Assembly: GCA_035689115.1 (NCBI GenBank) | Contig: DASSMA010000078.1 | Coordinates: 1-64,000 of the forward strand | Direction: 5' to 3' | Length of the DNA stretch: 64,000 nt | Source: JAHFUS01 sp035689115 | GTDB lineage: Bacteria > Actinomycetota > Acidimicrobiia > Acidimicrobiales > GCA-2861595 | Shown: one piece after another, positions 36,248-45,967 of the stretch | How positions within the stretch are numbered: the stretch's first letter is position 1 | How the letters are laid out: each line of letters opens with the position of its first letter | Notes under the pieces: model-generated | Told to the model about the DNA's origin: nothing | What the model saw: only the letters and a program-made list of their open reading frames with translations | Databases searched by the model: none | Translations under genes and position numbers: made by a program

Positions 36248-37426
36248 CTACCCCCGTCGTCGCGGTAGATCCGGTGCAATGAGGTCGGCGAAAGCCGACA
36301 TCGTCTTGGCGAACGCCGACTTCGGCGAGCCCACGACCGCCGGCACGCCCTTGTTCACCGACTGGGGCACCAGGATGTCGCTCGGGAGCAGCGCCTCGGC
36401 CTTGAGGTGGAGCGTTTTCTCCACCTCGGATACGTCGAGACCGACCCGGGCGTTGGCCCGGTTCAGCACGAGGCGCAGCTTGTTCGAGGGGGTGCCCAGC
36501 AGCTTGAGCGTCTGGAGGCCGATCTTCATGTTCTTGATGCTCGGCACGTCCATGCCTGCCACCAGCACGAGGTCGTCGCTCTCCTCGATGAGGTGCAGGG
36601 CGACATCGCTGAACTGGGCCGGCGTGTCGATGATCACGTAGCTGCAGAACGACCGCAGCAGCTCCACGATCCGGTGCATGTCGTTGGCCTGGACCTGGTC
36701 GCCGAAAGCCGGCTCGCGCGGGGCGGCAAGTACCAGCAGGCCACTCTGGTGCGTACAGAGGAGGCTGCGGAGCAGGGGCACGTCGAGGCGGTGCATGGCC
36801 GTGACGGCGTCGACGATCGTGTGCAGGGGCGTGAGCTTCAGCATGACCGCCACGTCGCCGAATTGGAGGTCGGCGTCGATGAGGGCGACCGGGGCTTCGC
36901 TGCTGCGCTGGGCCAGGGCGACGGCCAGATTGCAGGCCACCACGGACTTTCCGGCGCCTCCCTTGGGAGAGAAGACCGTCACCAGCCGGGCGGCCCGGGC
37001 ATCGCCGGCGGCCACGGGGGAGACGGCGGCTGGCGTGCGCTGTGAGAGGTGCTCGGCCACCCGGTGGACGGCCCGCTCGAGCTCGGACACGTCGGTGCCG
37101 TTGACCACGTCGAGCATGCCCGCCCGGAGGGCGCGCTGGAGCACCTGGGTGCTCAGCTCGTCGACGACGAGAAGCGCCCCGGCGTTGGGCTGGGCGGCCA
37201 CGTGACGGGCCGCCCCCTCCAGCACGTCGGGGGCCGAGAACGAAGGGCCGAGCACGACGACCGTCGGTCCGTTGGCGGAACCCAGCTCGAGGTTGCGCAG
37301 ACTGGCGTGGCTGGCCACGGCGGCGCGGTCGCCCAGAAGTCGGGTCAGGCGGGACTCGAGCGTCGGCTCCACCCCCACGACCGCGACGCGGAGGCGGGAT
37401 TCAGTCATGGGCTCGACGGTAGTCAT
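36248..37426 (-). CDS. tadZ: TadZ/CpaE pilus localisation ATPase
   Basis: 392 residues. An atypical receiver-like domain fills about 12-130, without a clear phosphoacceptor Asp. A MinD/ParA-type ATPase follows from about 150: VFSPKGGAGKSVVACNLAVAL is the deviant Walker A, LIDADLQFGDV the switch region, and VIIDTPAQFSDVAL the Walker B. TadZ proteins mark the pilus assembly site, usually a pole. ATG 37426 is used; ATG 37408 would shorten it by six residues but has a poorer ribosome binding site. Confidence 0.9.
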   Translation of the reverse strand: MTTVEPMTESRLRVAVVGVEPTLESRLTRLLGDRAAVASHASLRNLELGSANGPTVVVLGPSFSAPDVLEGAARHVAAQPNAGALLVVDELSTQVLQRALRAGMLDVVNGTDVSELERAVHRVAEHLSQRTPAAVSPVAAGDARAARLVTVFSPKGGAGKSVVACNLAVALAQRSSEAPVALIDADLQFGDVAVMLKLTPLHTIVDAVTAMHRLDVPLLRSLLCTHQSGLLVLAAPREPAFGDQVQANDMHRIVELLRSFCSYVIIDTPAQFSDVALHLIEESDDLVLVAGMDVPSIKNMKIGLQTLKLLGTPSNKLRLVLNRANARVGLDVSEVEKTLHLKAEALLPSDILVPQSVNKGVPAVVGSPKSAFAKTMSAFADLIAPDLPRRRG

Positions 37427-37443
37427 GACGTGGCCATCTCGCG

Positions 37444-38193
37444 TCAGCCGGTGGGTGTGAGCTCGGGGCCGAAGGCGTTGTTGGCATTCACGTTGGGGAT
37501 GGGCACGGGCTGGTTGTCGGGCGGGACGAGCGTGAGATAGATATCCTTGGTCGACACGAGGGCTATCTTGGAGGCCGCGGTGGGCGGCACGGCGAAGGTG
37601 ATGAGCCCGCTGCCCGGGTTCACGGCTGCGGCCGACTCCCCCGCCTGGGGAGCGGCGGCCGAGCCGATGGCGATGATTGGCACGTTCTGGTACAGCACCC
37701 GCTCCTCCTCCAGCGCGCCCGCCCCCTGAGGCTGCACCCTGACGAGGATGTTCACCTTGTCGCCGGGTACCAGGAGACCGGCAACGCCCTTCACCTGATC
37801 GACCGAGACGGTGATGGCCACCTGCCCCGAGGGGATGCGCTGCGAGAACGTGACCTGCGCGACCTTGGGGTCCACGAACATGCCGTCGACGACCACCTGG
37901 CCGACGGAGAGCGGCCCGGCTGCGACCTTGCCGCGGATGGAAGACGTGTCGGGGATGGCTGTGGCAGGCCGGAACTCTTGCGGAATCTCACTCGACTTGA
38001 TGTAATCCCCGTTCACCGCTGTCTCCCCCGGCGTCCCCTTGGAGATGTCCTTGCTGACGACGAACACCTGTACCCGCTTTGCCTTCTTGTACGCCCGGTC
38101 CTGGACCGAGTTCAGATAGGCGAAGTTGGCGAAGGCAGCGATCGCGGCCACCACCACCGCGATCACTACGATCACTGTCCGTCTCGATCCCAC
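37444..38193 (-). CDS. cpaB: CpaB/RcpC pilus assembly protein with SAF domain
   Basis: 249 residues. A single N-terminal membrane helix (VIVVIAVVVAAIAAFANFAY) is followed by a SAF domain (VFVVSKDISKGTPGETAV), then a CpaB domain (TVSVDQVKGVAGLLVPGDKVNI) and a DIYLTLVPPDNQ strand. In diderms CpaB contacts the secretin; no secretin gene is seen here, in keeping with a monoderm envelope. The GTG start at 38193 is the first codon before the helix. It begins the minus-strand tad motor operon. Confidence 0.87.
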   Translation of the reverse strand: MGSRRTVIVVIAVVVAAIAAFANFAYLNSVQDRAYKKAKRVQVFVVSKDISKGTPGETAVNGDYIKSSEIPQEFRPATAIPDTSSIRGKVAAGPLSVGQVVVDGMFVDPKVAQVTFSQRIPSGQVAITVSVDQVKGVAGLLVPGDKVNILVRVQPQGAGALEEERVLYQNVPIIAIGSAAAPQAGESAAAVNPGSGLITFAVPPTAASKIALVSTKDIYLTLVPPDNQPVPIPNVNANNAFGPELTPTG

Positions 38194-38396
38194 TCCGACC
38201 CCAATTTCCTCGCTGCCGGCGAGCGTGCGCCTCCGCCACTAGGCAACATCGGCTGATCGAACCCGCCCGCCAGCAATTTCGACAAAGAACGCAACCGGCG
38301 AGCCCGTCGAAGCACTCCCTCACGGGCCTACCGGTCGAGCCGATCGAATACACGACGGCCGCCAGGCACGTTACTCTCGTCTTGGAGCCCTCGGGG
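38194..38396. other. Divergent intergenic region cpaB / tadE-like
   Basis: 203 bp between the two divergent halves of the pilus locus; both promoters should be here. I see no convincing hairpin or repeated motif. The pilin 11-mer GTCAGATGGCC does not occur here. Confidence 0.4.
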
Positions 38397-38936
38397 ATGG
38401 CGGATGGCATGACCACGGTGCGTGTGCGAAAAAGGTGCCGAAGGGAAGGCGACGAGGGGGCGGCCCTGGTCGAGTTCGCCCTGCTCTTCCCTGTCTTCAT
38501 CATGCTCGTCACAGGCATGTTCAGCGGCGGAGTGCTGTACAACCAGAAGAGCAACATGCACACTGCCACCCGCGAGGCGGCACGCTACGGCGCCACCTTG
38601 CCGCTCAATGCTCTGGGCACCATCGACGACTGGCTCCACGGCATTGCGGTGTACGCCGAGCAGACCTCCGAGGGCGCCCTCGCTCCGTCGGTACCGGGGC
38701 GGGACATCTGCGTGGCGTACGTCGGGCCGGATCAGATCAAGTCGGAGCATCATCTCGTGGGCTCCGGGTTCTCCGTCTCCGCTACACCATGCTTCGCCGA
38801 CGGGCGACCCTCCTCGGAGACGAGGGTCCAGGTCATGACGACACGGAGCTCCAAGCTCCAAGCCGCGCTGTTCACGTACAACCTGCCCGCCATGTCGACC
38901 AAGGCCGTCACCCGGTTCGAGGCGTCCACCCCGTGA
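38397..38936 (+). CDS. tadE: TadE-like minor pilin/pseudopilin
   Basis: 179 residues. After a basic leader (VRKRCRREGDEG) comes AALVEFALLFPVFIMLVTGM, the TadE/TadG pseudopilin helix with a conserved Glu. Then GGVLYNQKSNMHTATREAARYGA, the usual extracellular amphipathic segment, and a soluble C-terminal domain with two cysteines (DICVAY, TPCFAD) that may form a disulfide. ATG 38397 is chosen over ATG 38409 because GGAG lies about 10 bp upstream. A GTGA overlap couples it to the next gene. Confidence 0.85.
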   Translation: MADGMTTVRVRKRCRREGDEGAALVEFALLFPVFIMLVTGMFSGGVLYNQKSNMHTATREAARYGATLPLNALGTIDDWLHGIAVYAEQTSEGALAPSVPGRDICVAYVGPDQIKSEHHLVGSGFSVSATPCFADGRPSSETRVQVMTTRSSKLQAALFTYNLPAMSTKAVTRFEASTP

Positions 38937-40666
38937 CGAGGGCCCGCCGGTCGGAGGACGGCATCTACCTGGTGATGTGGGCTCTCCTCATGACGGGCAT
39001 CTTCGCCATGGTGGCGATCGTCATCGACCTCGCCGCCCTCCGCAACGACCGCCGGGCCGACAGCTCGGCGGCCGACTTCGCGGTGACGGCCGGGGCGTTG
39101 AAGCTCGACCCCGGCTTCGGCGGCAGCGCGGGTGCAGCGTGCACGGCCGCGTGGGAGTACTTCCTCGCCAACCGCCCTGACGCCAGCCCCGTGGTCTCCG
39201 CCCCCCCATGCACCGGCGCCGGCAGCCCCTTCTCCACCGTCTGCGTCGCAGGAGCGGCGCGCAACGTCATCGGCCTGGCCGGGGCCTACACGGTCACCAT
39301 CTACAACCCGGTGACCGACGCCCAGCTGAATGCGGAGTTCGGTCGGGGCGCCCCGGCCTACTCGTCGACCAACGACGGTACCGACGGGTGCAAACGGCTC
39401 GGGGTCGTGATCAGGCGCAACCGTCCCTACCTGTTCGGACGGTCGGTCGGCATCGGGAGCGGCACTTCGGTCGCCCGGGCGGTGGCCCGGACGGCTGAGG
39501 GCAAGGATGGTGTCCCGAGCGCCCTCCTGCTTCTAGACCAGACGGGCTGCGAGGCCCTCCACACCTCCGGGCAGGGGGCGATCCTTGTGGACTGGACCCA
39601 GAACGCCGCCGGCGACAAGCAGTACCCCGGGATCATCGCCGTCGACAGCAACGGCAGGGCGTCTGGCAACCCGATCCCCGGCTGCGGCAACAACAACAGC
39701 CACGTGATCGAGGCGGACAACAACTCCAACAACACGATCCAGGCCGCCGACGTCCCCGGCCCCGGCGGGGCCCAGGGCTCGATCTGGTCCTACGCGCTGA
39801 GTCCCAATGGTGCAGCGGCCAAGGCGTACGACCCGGCCGACACGGCTGGGTTGAATCCCCGCCTGCAGCCCGTCCCGATCCCGCTGAACGACCGGATCAC
39901 CCGGGCGCCGGTCGACCACAAGTACAACTGCAAGGTGACCAACGGCTGCACCGACCCCCCGAACCCCTACATCGACAACCTGGTCGCGTCGCTCACCGGC
40001 ACCGGTGCGCCGGCCGGCTGGTCCACCTACCCCAACCAGGTGCTGGGGGCATCCTGCTCGATGCCCGTCTCAACACCGGACATCACTGTCCCCTCCGGCA
40101 AGTGGTGGGTCAACTGCCCGGGCGGGCTGAGCGTGTCGAACAACCTCACGTTCCAGGGCGGCCAGGTCCTGACGGAAGGCGATGTCTCCGTCGGCGGCCA
40201 GGGAACGCTCGTCATCAACCAGGCCGGGGGCAGCGGGCTTCTCTACATGCGCAACAACAGCGGCACCGGCACAAGCAATCTGATCAAGGGAGCCCAGGGG
40301 AAACTGACGATGCCCGGGGTGTTCGTGTACCAGGAGCAGGGGCGCATCGACATCGGAGCCGGCAGCGGAGGGCTCACCTGGACGGCCCCGACCGCCGGCA
40401 ACTTCAAGGACCTGGCCCTGTGGACCGAGTACGCCCCCTCCGGCTCTACCGACAACCTTGGCGGCCAGGCGAGCCTGAATCTGCAGGGCACCCTCTTCCT
40501 GCCCAATGCCCAATTCGTCTTCACCGGCCAGCCGGGTTTCAACCAGACGAATGCCCAGTTCATCGCCGCACGGCTCGAGGTCGGAGGCCAAGGGGTCCTC
40601 AAGATGAAGCCCGACCCCGACCGGGTCGTGAAGATACCGCTCCTCGGCGTCCGCCTCATCCGCTGA
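38933..40666 (+). CDS. TadG-like protein with long Asn/Gly-rich beta-structured C-terminus
   Basis: 577 residues. Residues about 9-60 are a Tad-type N-terminal helix: GIYLVMWALLMTGIFAMVAI, then DLAALRNDRRADSSAADFAV. The remaining 500 residues are extracytoplasmic. Cys-containing loops lie at about 65-180, an Asn-rich stretch (GCGNNNSHVIEADNNSNNT) around 245-265, and from about 385 a series of short Gly/Asn turns (GGQVLTEGDVSVGGQGTLVI) suggests a right-handed beta-helix. The gene partners with the TadE-like protein. The large C-terminal domain could be a surface or tip adhesin, which is inference. Confidence 0.75.
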   Translation: MTRARRSEDGIYLVMWALLMTGIFAMVAIVIDLAALRNDRRADSSAADFAVTAGALKLDPGFGGSAGAACTAAWEYFLANRPDASPVVSAPPCTGAGSPFSTVCVAGAARNVIGLAGAYTVTIYNPVTDAQLNAEFGRGAPAYSSTNDGTDGCKRLGVVIRRNRPYLFGRSVGIGSGTSVARAVARTAEGKDGVPSALLLLDQTGCEALHTSGQGAILVDWTQNAAGDKQYPGIIAVDSNGRASGNPIPGCGNNNSHVIEADNNSNNTIQAADVPGPGGAQGSIWSYALSPNGAAAKAYDPADTAGLNPRLQPVPIPLNDRITRAPVDHKYNCKVTNGCTDPPNPYIDNLVASLTGTGAPAGWSTYPNQVLGASCSMPVSTPDITVPSGKWWVNCPGGLSVSNNLTFQGGQVLTEGDVSVGGQGTLVINQAGGSGLLYMRNNSGTGTSNLIKGAQGKLTMPGVFVYQEQGRIDIGAGSGGLTWTAPTAGNFKDLALWTEYAPSGSTDNLGGQASLNLQGTLFLPNAQFVFTGQPGFNQTNAQFIAARLEVGGQGVLKMKPDPDRVVKIPLLGVRLIR

Positions 40667-40670
40667 ACGC

Positions 40671-40684
40671 CGGCGGCAACGCCG
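40671..40684. terminator. Small hairpin between convergent tadG-like and coaE genes
   Basis: A 5-bp stem CGGCG/CGCCG with a GCAA tetraloop fills the 20-bp gap between two convergent stops. It is a possible bidirectional terminator. It is short and lacks a T-run. Confidence 0.35.
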
Positions 40685-40686
40685 CT

Positions 40687-41286
40687 TCAGGCGCCCAGCC
40701 CCTCGATCCACGCCCGGCAGCGGGCCACCTCGGCCTCCAGGGCGGCCCGGTCGCCGCCGTTGTCGACCACGAAGTCGGCCAGGGCCAGCCGCTCGGCGCG
40801 CGACACCTGGGCGGCCACCCGGGCCCGGGCGTCGGCCTCGGACAGGCGGCCCTGGGCCACCACGCGGGCCACCGCCACGTCCTCTGGGCAGTCCACCACG
40901 ACGATGGCGTCGAGCCCGGCGCGCGAGGCTGGCGACTCGGCCAGGAGCGGGATCTCCACCACCACGATCCGGCCGCCCGCCTCGGCGGCCAGCCGCCGGG
41001 CCACGCCGGCCCGCACGCACGGGTGGACGATGCCTTCCAGGTCGGCCCGGGCGGCCGGGTCGGAGAACACCACGGCGGCCAAGGCCCGCCGGTCGAGCGT
41101 GCCGTCGGCAGCGAGGACGCCGGGTCCGAAGCGGTCCACCACCGGCTGGTAGGCCGGGCCGCCGGGGGCCATGGCCTCGCGGGCCAGCACGTCGGCGTCG
41201 ACGACCGCCGCCCCCGCCTTGGCGAGGAGGGCGGCGACCGTGGACTTGCCCGATCCGAGGCCGCCGGTGAGCCCGACGACGGGCAC
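40687..41286 (-). CDS. coaE: Dephospho-CoA kinase
   Basis: 199 residues. Phosphorylates dephospho-CoA on the ribose 3'-OH in the last step of coenzyme A synthesis. The P-loop GLTGGLGSGKSTVAALL lies at the N-terminus, followed by VVDADVLAREAMAPGG and VVVEIPLLAES, both conserved in CoaE. The GTG at 41286 lies right before the first strand, 2 bp after the rpsA stop. The rpsA-coaE order is common in actinobacteria. Confidence 0.94.
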   Translation of the reverse strand: MPVVGLTGGLGSGKSTVAALLAKAGAAVVDADVLAREAMAPGGPAYQPVVDRFGPGVLAADGTLDRRALAAVVFSDPAARADLEGIVHPCVRAGVARRLAAEAGGRIVVVEIPLLAESPASRAGLDAIVVVDCPEDVAVARVVAQGRLSEADARARVAAQVSRAERLALADFVVDNGGDRAALEAEVARCRAWIEGLGA

Positions 41287-41288
41287 CG

Positions 41289-42686
41289 CTAGGAAGCCGG
41301 GGTCTCCCCGGCCTCCTCCTCGGCCCGGGCGGCACCGCCGAACCCGCTGCCCTCCGGCTCGGCGGCCGGCTCGGTGCCCGGCTCGCCGGCCTCGCCGCCC
41401 AGCTCGGCGGCGTAGTCGGCCCACGCCGCCTGGGCCTCGGTCTCGGGCTCGAAGTTGACCGCCCCGATGTAGTTGCCCTGCTCGTCGTAGGCGTGCTCGC
41501 CGAAGTGCTCGCGGTACTCGGCCGCCACCTCGCCGCCCTCGGCCGCCTGCTTGATGGACAGGCTGATGCGCCGGCGCTGGAGGTCGATGTCGATGATCTT
41601 GACCCACAGCTCCTCGCCCGGGGCCACGACCTGCTCGGGCAGGTCGACGTGGTGGGCGGCCATCTCCGAGATGTGCACCAGGCCCTCGATCCCCTCGCCG
41701 ACCTGCACGAAGGCGCCGAAGGGCACCAGCTTGGTGACCCGGCCGTAGACCAGCTCGCCCACCCGGTGGGCGTTGGCGAACTCCTGCCAGGGGTCCTGCT
41801 GGGTCGCCTTGAGGGAGAGGCTGATGCGCTCCTTGTCGAGGTCGACGTCGAGCACCTGGACGGTGATCTCGTCGCCCACCGCCACCACCGACGACGGGTG
41901 GTCGACGTGCTTCCACGACAGCTCGGAGACGTGCACCAGGCCGTCCATGCCCCCGAGGTCGACGAAGGCCCCGAAGTTGACGACCGACGAGACCACGCCC
42001 TTGCGGACCTCGCCCGGCTTGAGGTTCTCCAGGAACTCCTCGCGCTGCTCCTTCTGGGTCTCCTCCAGCCACGCCCGGCGGGACAGCACCACGTTGTTGC
42101 GGTTCTTGTCCAGCTCGATGATCTTGGCCTCGAGGGTCTTGCCCACGTAGGGCTGGAGGTCGCGAACCCGGCGCAGCTCCACCAGCGAGGCGGGCAGGAA
42201 GCCGCGCAGGCCGATGTCGATGATGAGGCCGCCCTTGACCACCTCGATGACCGGGCCGGAGACCACGCCGCCCGACTCCTTGACCTGCTCGATGGTGCCC
42301 CAGGCCCGCTCGTACTGGGCCCGCTTCTTGGAGAGGACGAGCCGGCCCTCCTTGTCCTCCTTCTGGAGGACCAGGGCCTCGATCTCCTCGCCCAGCGACA
42401 CGATCTCGCTCGGGTCGACGTCGTGGCGGATGGACAGCTCGCGGGCGGGGATGACCCCCTCCGACTTGAAGCCGATGTCCAGCAGGACCTCGTCCTTCTC
42501 GACCTTGACGACGGTGCCCTTCACGATGTCGCCGTCGTCGAACTCCACGATGGTGCCGGCGATGGCGTCCTCGAAGGACATCTCCCCCAGGTCGTCCTGG
42601 GTGATCTGCTTGGGCGTGTACTCCCCCTGCTCGTCGAAGGTGCCCATGGCCTCCGACTGCGGCTGCTGCTGGGACTGGTCGGACAT
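41289..42686 (-). CDS. rpsA: 30S ribosomal protein S1
   Basis: 465 residues with four S1 (OB-fold) RNA-binding domains. Landmarks are VVKVEKDEVLLDIGFKSEGV, VVKGGLIIDIGLRGFLPASL, VVSSVVNFGAFVDLGGMDGL and VTKLVPFGAFVQVGEGIEGL. The C-terminal tail is acidic, with Glu/Gly/Ala repeats. Four domains is the actinobacterial form, compared with six in Escherichia coli. ATG 42686 (MSDQSQQQPQ) is preferred over 42719 because the purine-rich GGAAAGAGAGAG ribosome binding site sits just upstream. Confidence 0.96.
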   Translation of the reverse strand: MSDQSQQQPQSEAMGTFDEQGEYTPKQITQDDLGEMSFEDAIAGTIVEFDDGDIVKGTVVKVEKDEVLLDIGFKSEGVIPARELSIRHDVDPSEIVSLGEEIEALVLQKEDKEGRLVLSKKRAQYERAWGTIEQVKESGGVVSGPVIEVVKGGLIIDIGLRGFLPASLVELRRVRDLQPYVGKTLEAKIIELDKNRNNVVLSRRAWLEETQKEQREEFLENLKPGEVRKGVVSSVVNFGAFVDLGGMDGLVHVSELSWKHVDHPSSVVAVGDEITVQVLDVDLDKERISLSLKATQQDPWQEFANAHRVGELVYGRVTKLVPFGAFVQVGEGIEGLVHISEMAAHHVDLPEQVVAPGEELWVKIIDIDLQRRRISLSIKQAAEGGEVAAEYREHFGEHAYDEQGNYIGAVNFEPETEAQAAWADYAAELGGEAGEPGTEPAAEPEGSGFGGAARAEEEAGETPAS

Positions 42687-42756
42687 CTCGGTCGGTCGCT
42701 CTCTCTTTCCGGACCCCACACCCGCGCGTATCGCAGACGTGGGCAGTAAAAGGGTA

Positions 42757-44241
42757 CTACCGAGACGGCCCGGAACCCTCCCGACGCGGCGACGCTCCGG
42801 TGCGGGGGGCGTGGCGGTCGAGGAAGTCGTACAGCTCGCTCACGTCGGCGCCCGGGTAGGCACCGGCGGGGATGGCGGCCAGCACGTAGCCCGGCACCCG
42901 CACCCAGGGCCAGGCCCGCCCGTTCCAGCGGGCGGCCACGTCGGGCGCCGGCCGCCGGCAGCACGGCCCGGTGGGGCACCCGGAGACGGCCTCGGCGGTG
43001 GTGCCGTGCCCCCGGAAGCAGCGGGCGTGCTCGGCGGTGGTGCCGAGCGAGATGGCCTCGTGGGAGTCCGACTCGATCTCGATGTGGGTGAGGCACCAGT
43101 AGCGGCCGGCCGGCGTCTCGGTGTACTGGGCATGGTCGGCGAAGCGGTCGCCCGACCCGAAGGCCTGCCTCGTGCCCCACCAGCGGCAGGCCCGCTGGCC
43201 CTCGATCACGCCGGCGGCGTCGACCGGGAAGGGCATCCCGTCGTTCTCGTAGGCCTTCCAGATGACCCCCTCGTCGTCGGCCCGCAGGAAGTGGACGGGG
43301 ATGTCGAGGTGGTGGGTGGCCAGGTTGGTGAGCCGGTGGGCGGCCATCTCGTAGGAGATGTAGAAGACCTGCTTCAGGTCCTCGGCCGACAGGTCGCCCT
43401 CCCGCTTGGCCCGGGCCATCAGCTCGACGGCCGGCCGCTCCGGGGCGAGCACGGCGCCGGCGAAGTAGTTGGACTCGACCCGCTGGCGGAGGAACGCCCC
43501 GAAGTCGGCCGGGTCCTCGTGGCCCAGGGCGAAATGCCCGAGCGTCTGGAGGACCACCGAGCGGGCGACCCGGGTGGGCAGGGCGTTGCGCTGGTGGAGG
43601 TAGATGCGGCGGTGCCGCAGGTCGGCGACGGCCTGGGCCGACACCGGCAGGTCCTGCACCCGGTGCAGGTCGAAGCCGAAGTGGGCCACCAGGTCGGACA
43701 GGGTGCGCTCGGCCACCGCCCCCTTGCCCTCGTAGCCGGTGGCGGCCAGCGCCTCGGCCGCGATCTGCTCGATGTCGGCGAAGTAGTTGCCGGCCGCCCG
43801 CATCTCGGCCCGCAGCTCGGCGTTGGCCAGGCGGGGCGCCTCGGGGTCGGGCGCCTCGGCCGACCGCTCCTGGAGGGCGTGGAACAGGGTGACCACGTGC
43901 TGGAGCACGTCGTCGGGCACCCGCGAGGAGGGCTTGAGCCACGGCAGGCGCAGCGACCGGTAGAGCGGGTCGTCCTGGGCCTGCTGGAGGTCGATCTCCA
44001 GCCGGGCCCGGCGGCTGGGGGCGGTGGCCTCCATCAGCTCCGAGCTGGTGACGCCGAGGGCGCCGGCCAGCGCCTCGATGAGCGACACCTTGGCCTCCCG
44101 GCGCCCGTTCTCCACCAGCGACAGGTACGGCGCCGGTTTGCCCACCTTCTCCCCCAACGCGTCGAGGGTGAGGCCGCGGGCCCGGCGGAGGTGGCGCAGC
44201 CGCTGGCCGAAGAGCAGCGCCTCGGTGCTCGGCATAGCCAT
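42757..44241 (-). CDS. ramB: RamB-like regulator of acetate/glyoxylate metabolism
   Basis: 494 residues. An Xre-type helix-turn-helix spans about 10-65 (RLRHLRRARGLTLDALGEKV, then PYLSLVENGRREAK). An IrrE/ImmA-like central domain holds VVLQTLGHFALGHED, where the usual HExxH metalloprotease motif is replaced by LGHFALGH. A DUF2083-type C-terminal domain has RWWGTRQAF and CFRGHGTTAEA with Cys-rich GCPTGPCCRR. This layout matches RamB of Corynebacterium and Mycobacterium. It is divergent from aceB-aceA, the classical RamB targets. ATG 44241 follows GGAGGGAAG. Confidence 0.88.
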   Translation of the reverse strand: MAMPSTEALLFGQRLRHLRRARGLTLDALGEKVGKPAPYLSLVENGRREAKVSLIEALAGALGVTSSELMEATAPSRRARLEIDLQQAQDDPLYRSLRLPWLKPSSRVPDDVLQHVVTLFHALQERSAEAPDPEAPRLANAELRAEMRAAGNYFADIEQIAAEALAATGYEGKGAVAERTLSDLVAHFGFDLHRVQDLPVSAQAVADLRHRRIYLHQRNALPTRVARSVVLQTLGHFALGHEDPADFGAFLRQRVESNYFAGAVLAPERPAVELMARAKREGDLSAEDLKQVFYISYEMAAHRLTNLATHHLDIPVHFLRADDEGVIWKAYENDGMPFPVDAAGVIEGQRACRWWGTRQAFGSGDRFADHAQYTETPAGRYWCLTHIEIESDSHEAISLGTTAEHARCFRGHGTTAEAVSGCPTGPCCRRPAPDVAARWNGRAWPWVRVPGYVLAAIPAGAYPGADVSELYDFLDRHAPRTGASPRREGSGPSR

Positions 44242-44268
44242 GAAATCTTCCCTCCATCTGCCGTTCAC

Positions 44269-44303
44269 GCGAAGTTTCATCAATCTTATACGCCGATTCG
44301 GCG
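44269..44303. promoter_or_regulatory. Candidate RamB operator and adjacent palindrome, ramB-aceB intergenic region
   Basis: On the minus strand, bases 44280-44269 read ATGAAACTTCGC. Recalled RamB sites contain AAACTTTGC, so this differs at one position. A perfect 13-bp palindrome CGCCGA-T-TCGGCG lies at 44291-44303. Both are in the 125-bp gap between ramB and aceB, where control of both promoters would be exerted. The operator match is from memory of the consensus and needs binding data. Confidence 0.4.
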
Positions 44304-44366
44304 GCAAGAACCTCTACAACCACAGGAACATGGGGTCTTACATCCGTGCGATCTGAAAGGAAGGGC

Positions 44367-45950
<1,584 letters not shown>

Positions 45951-45967
45951 CTTCCTAGGAGGATCCG

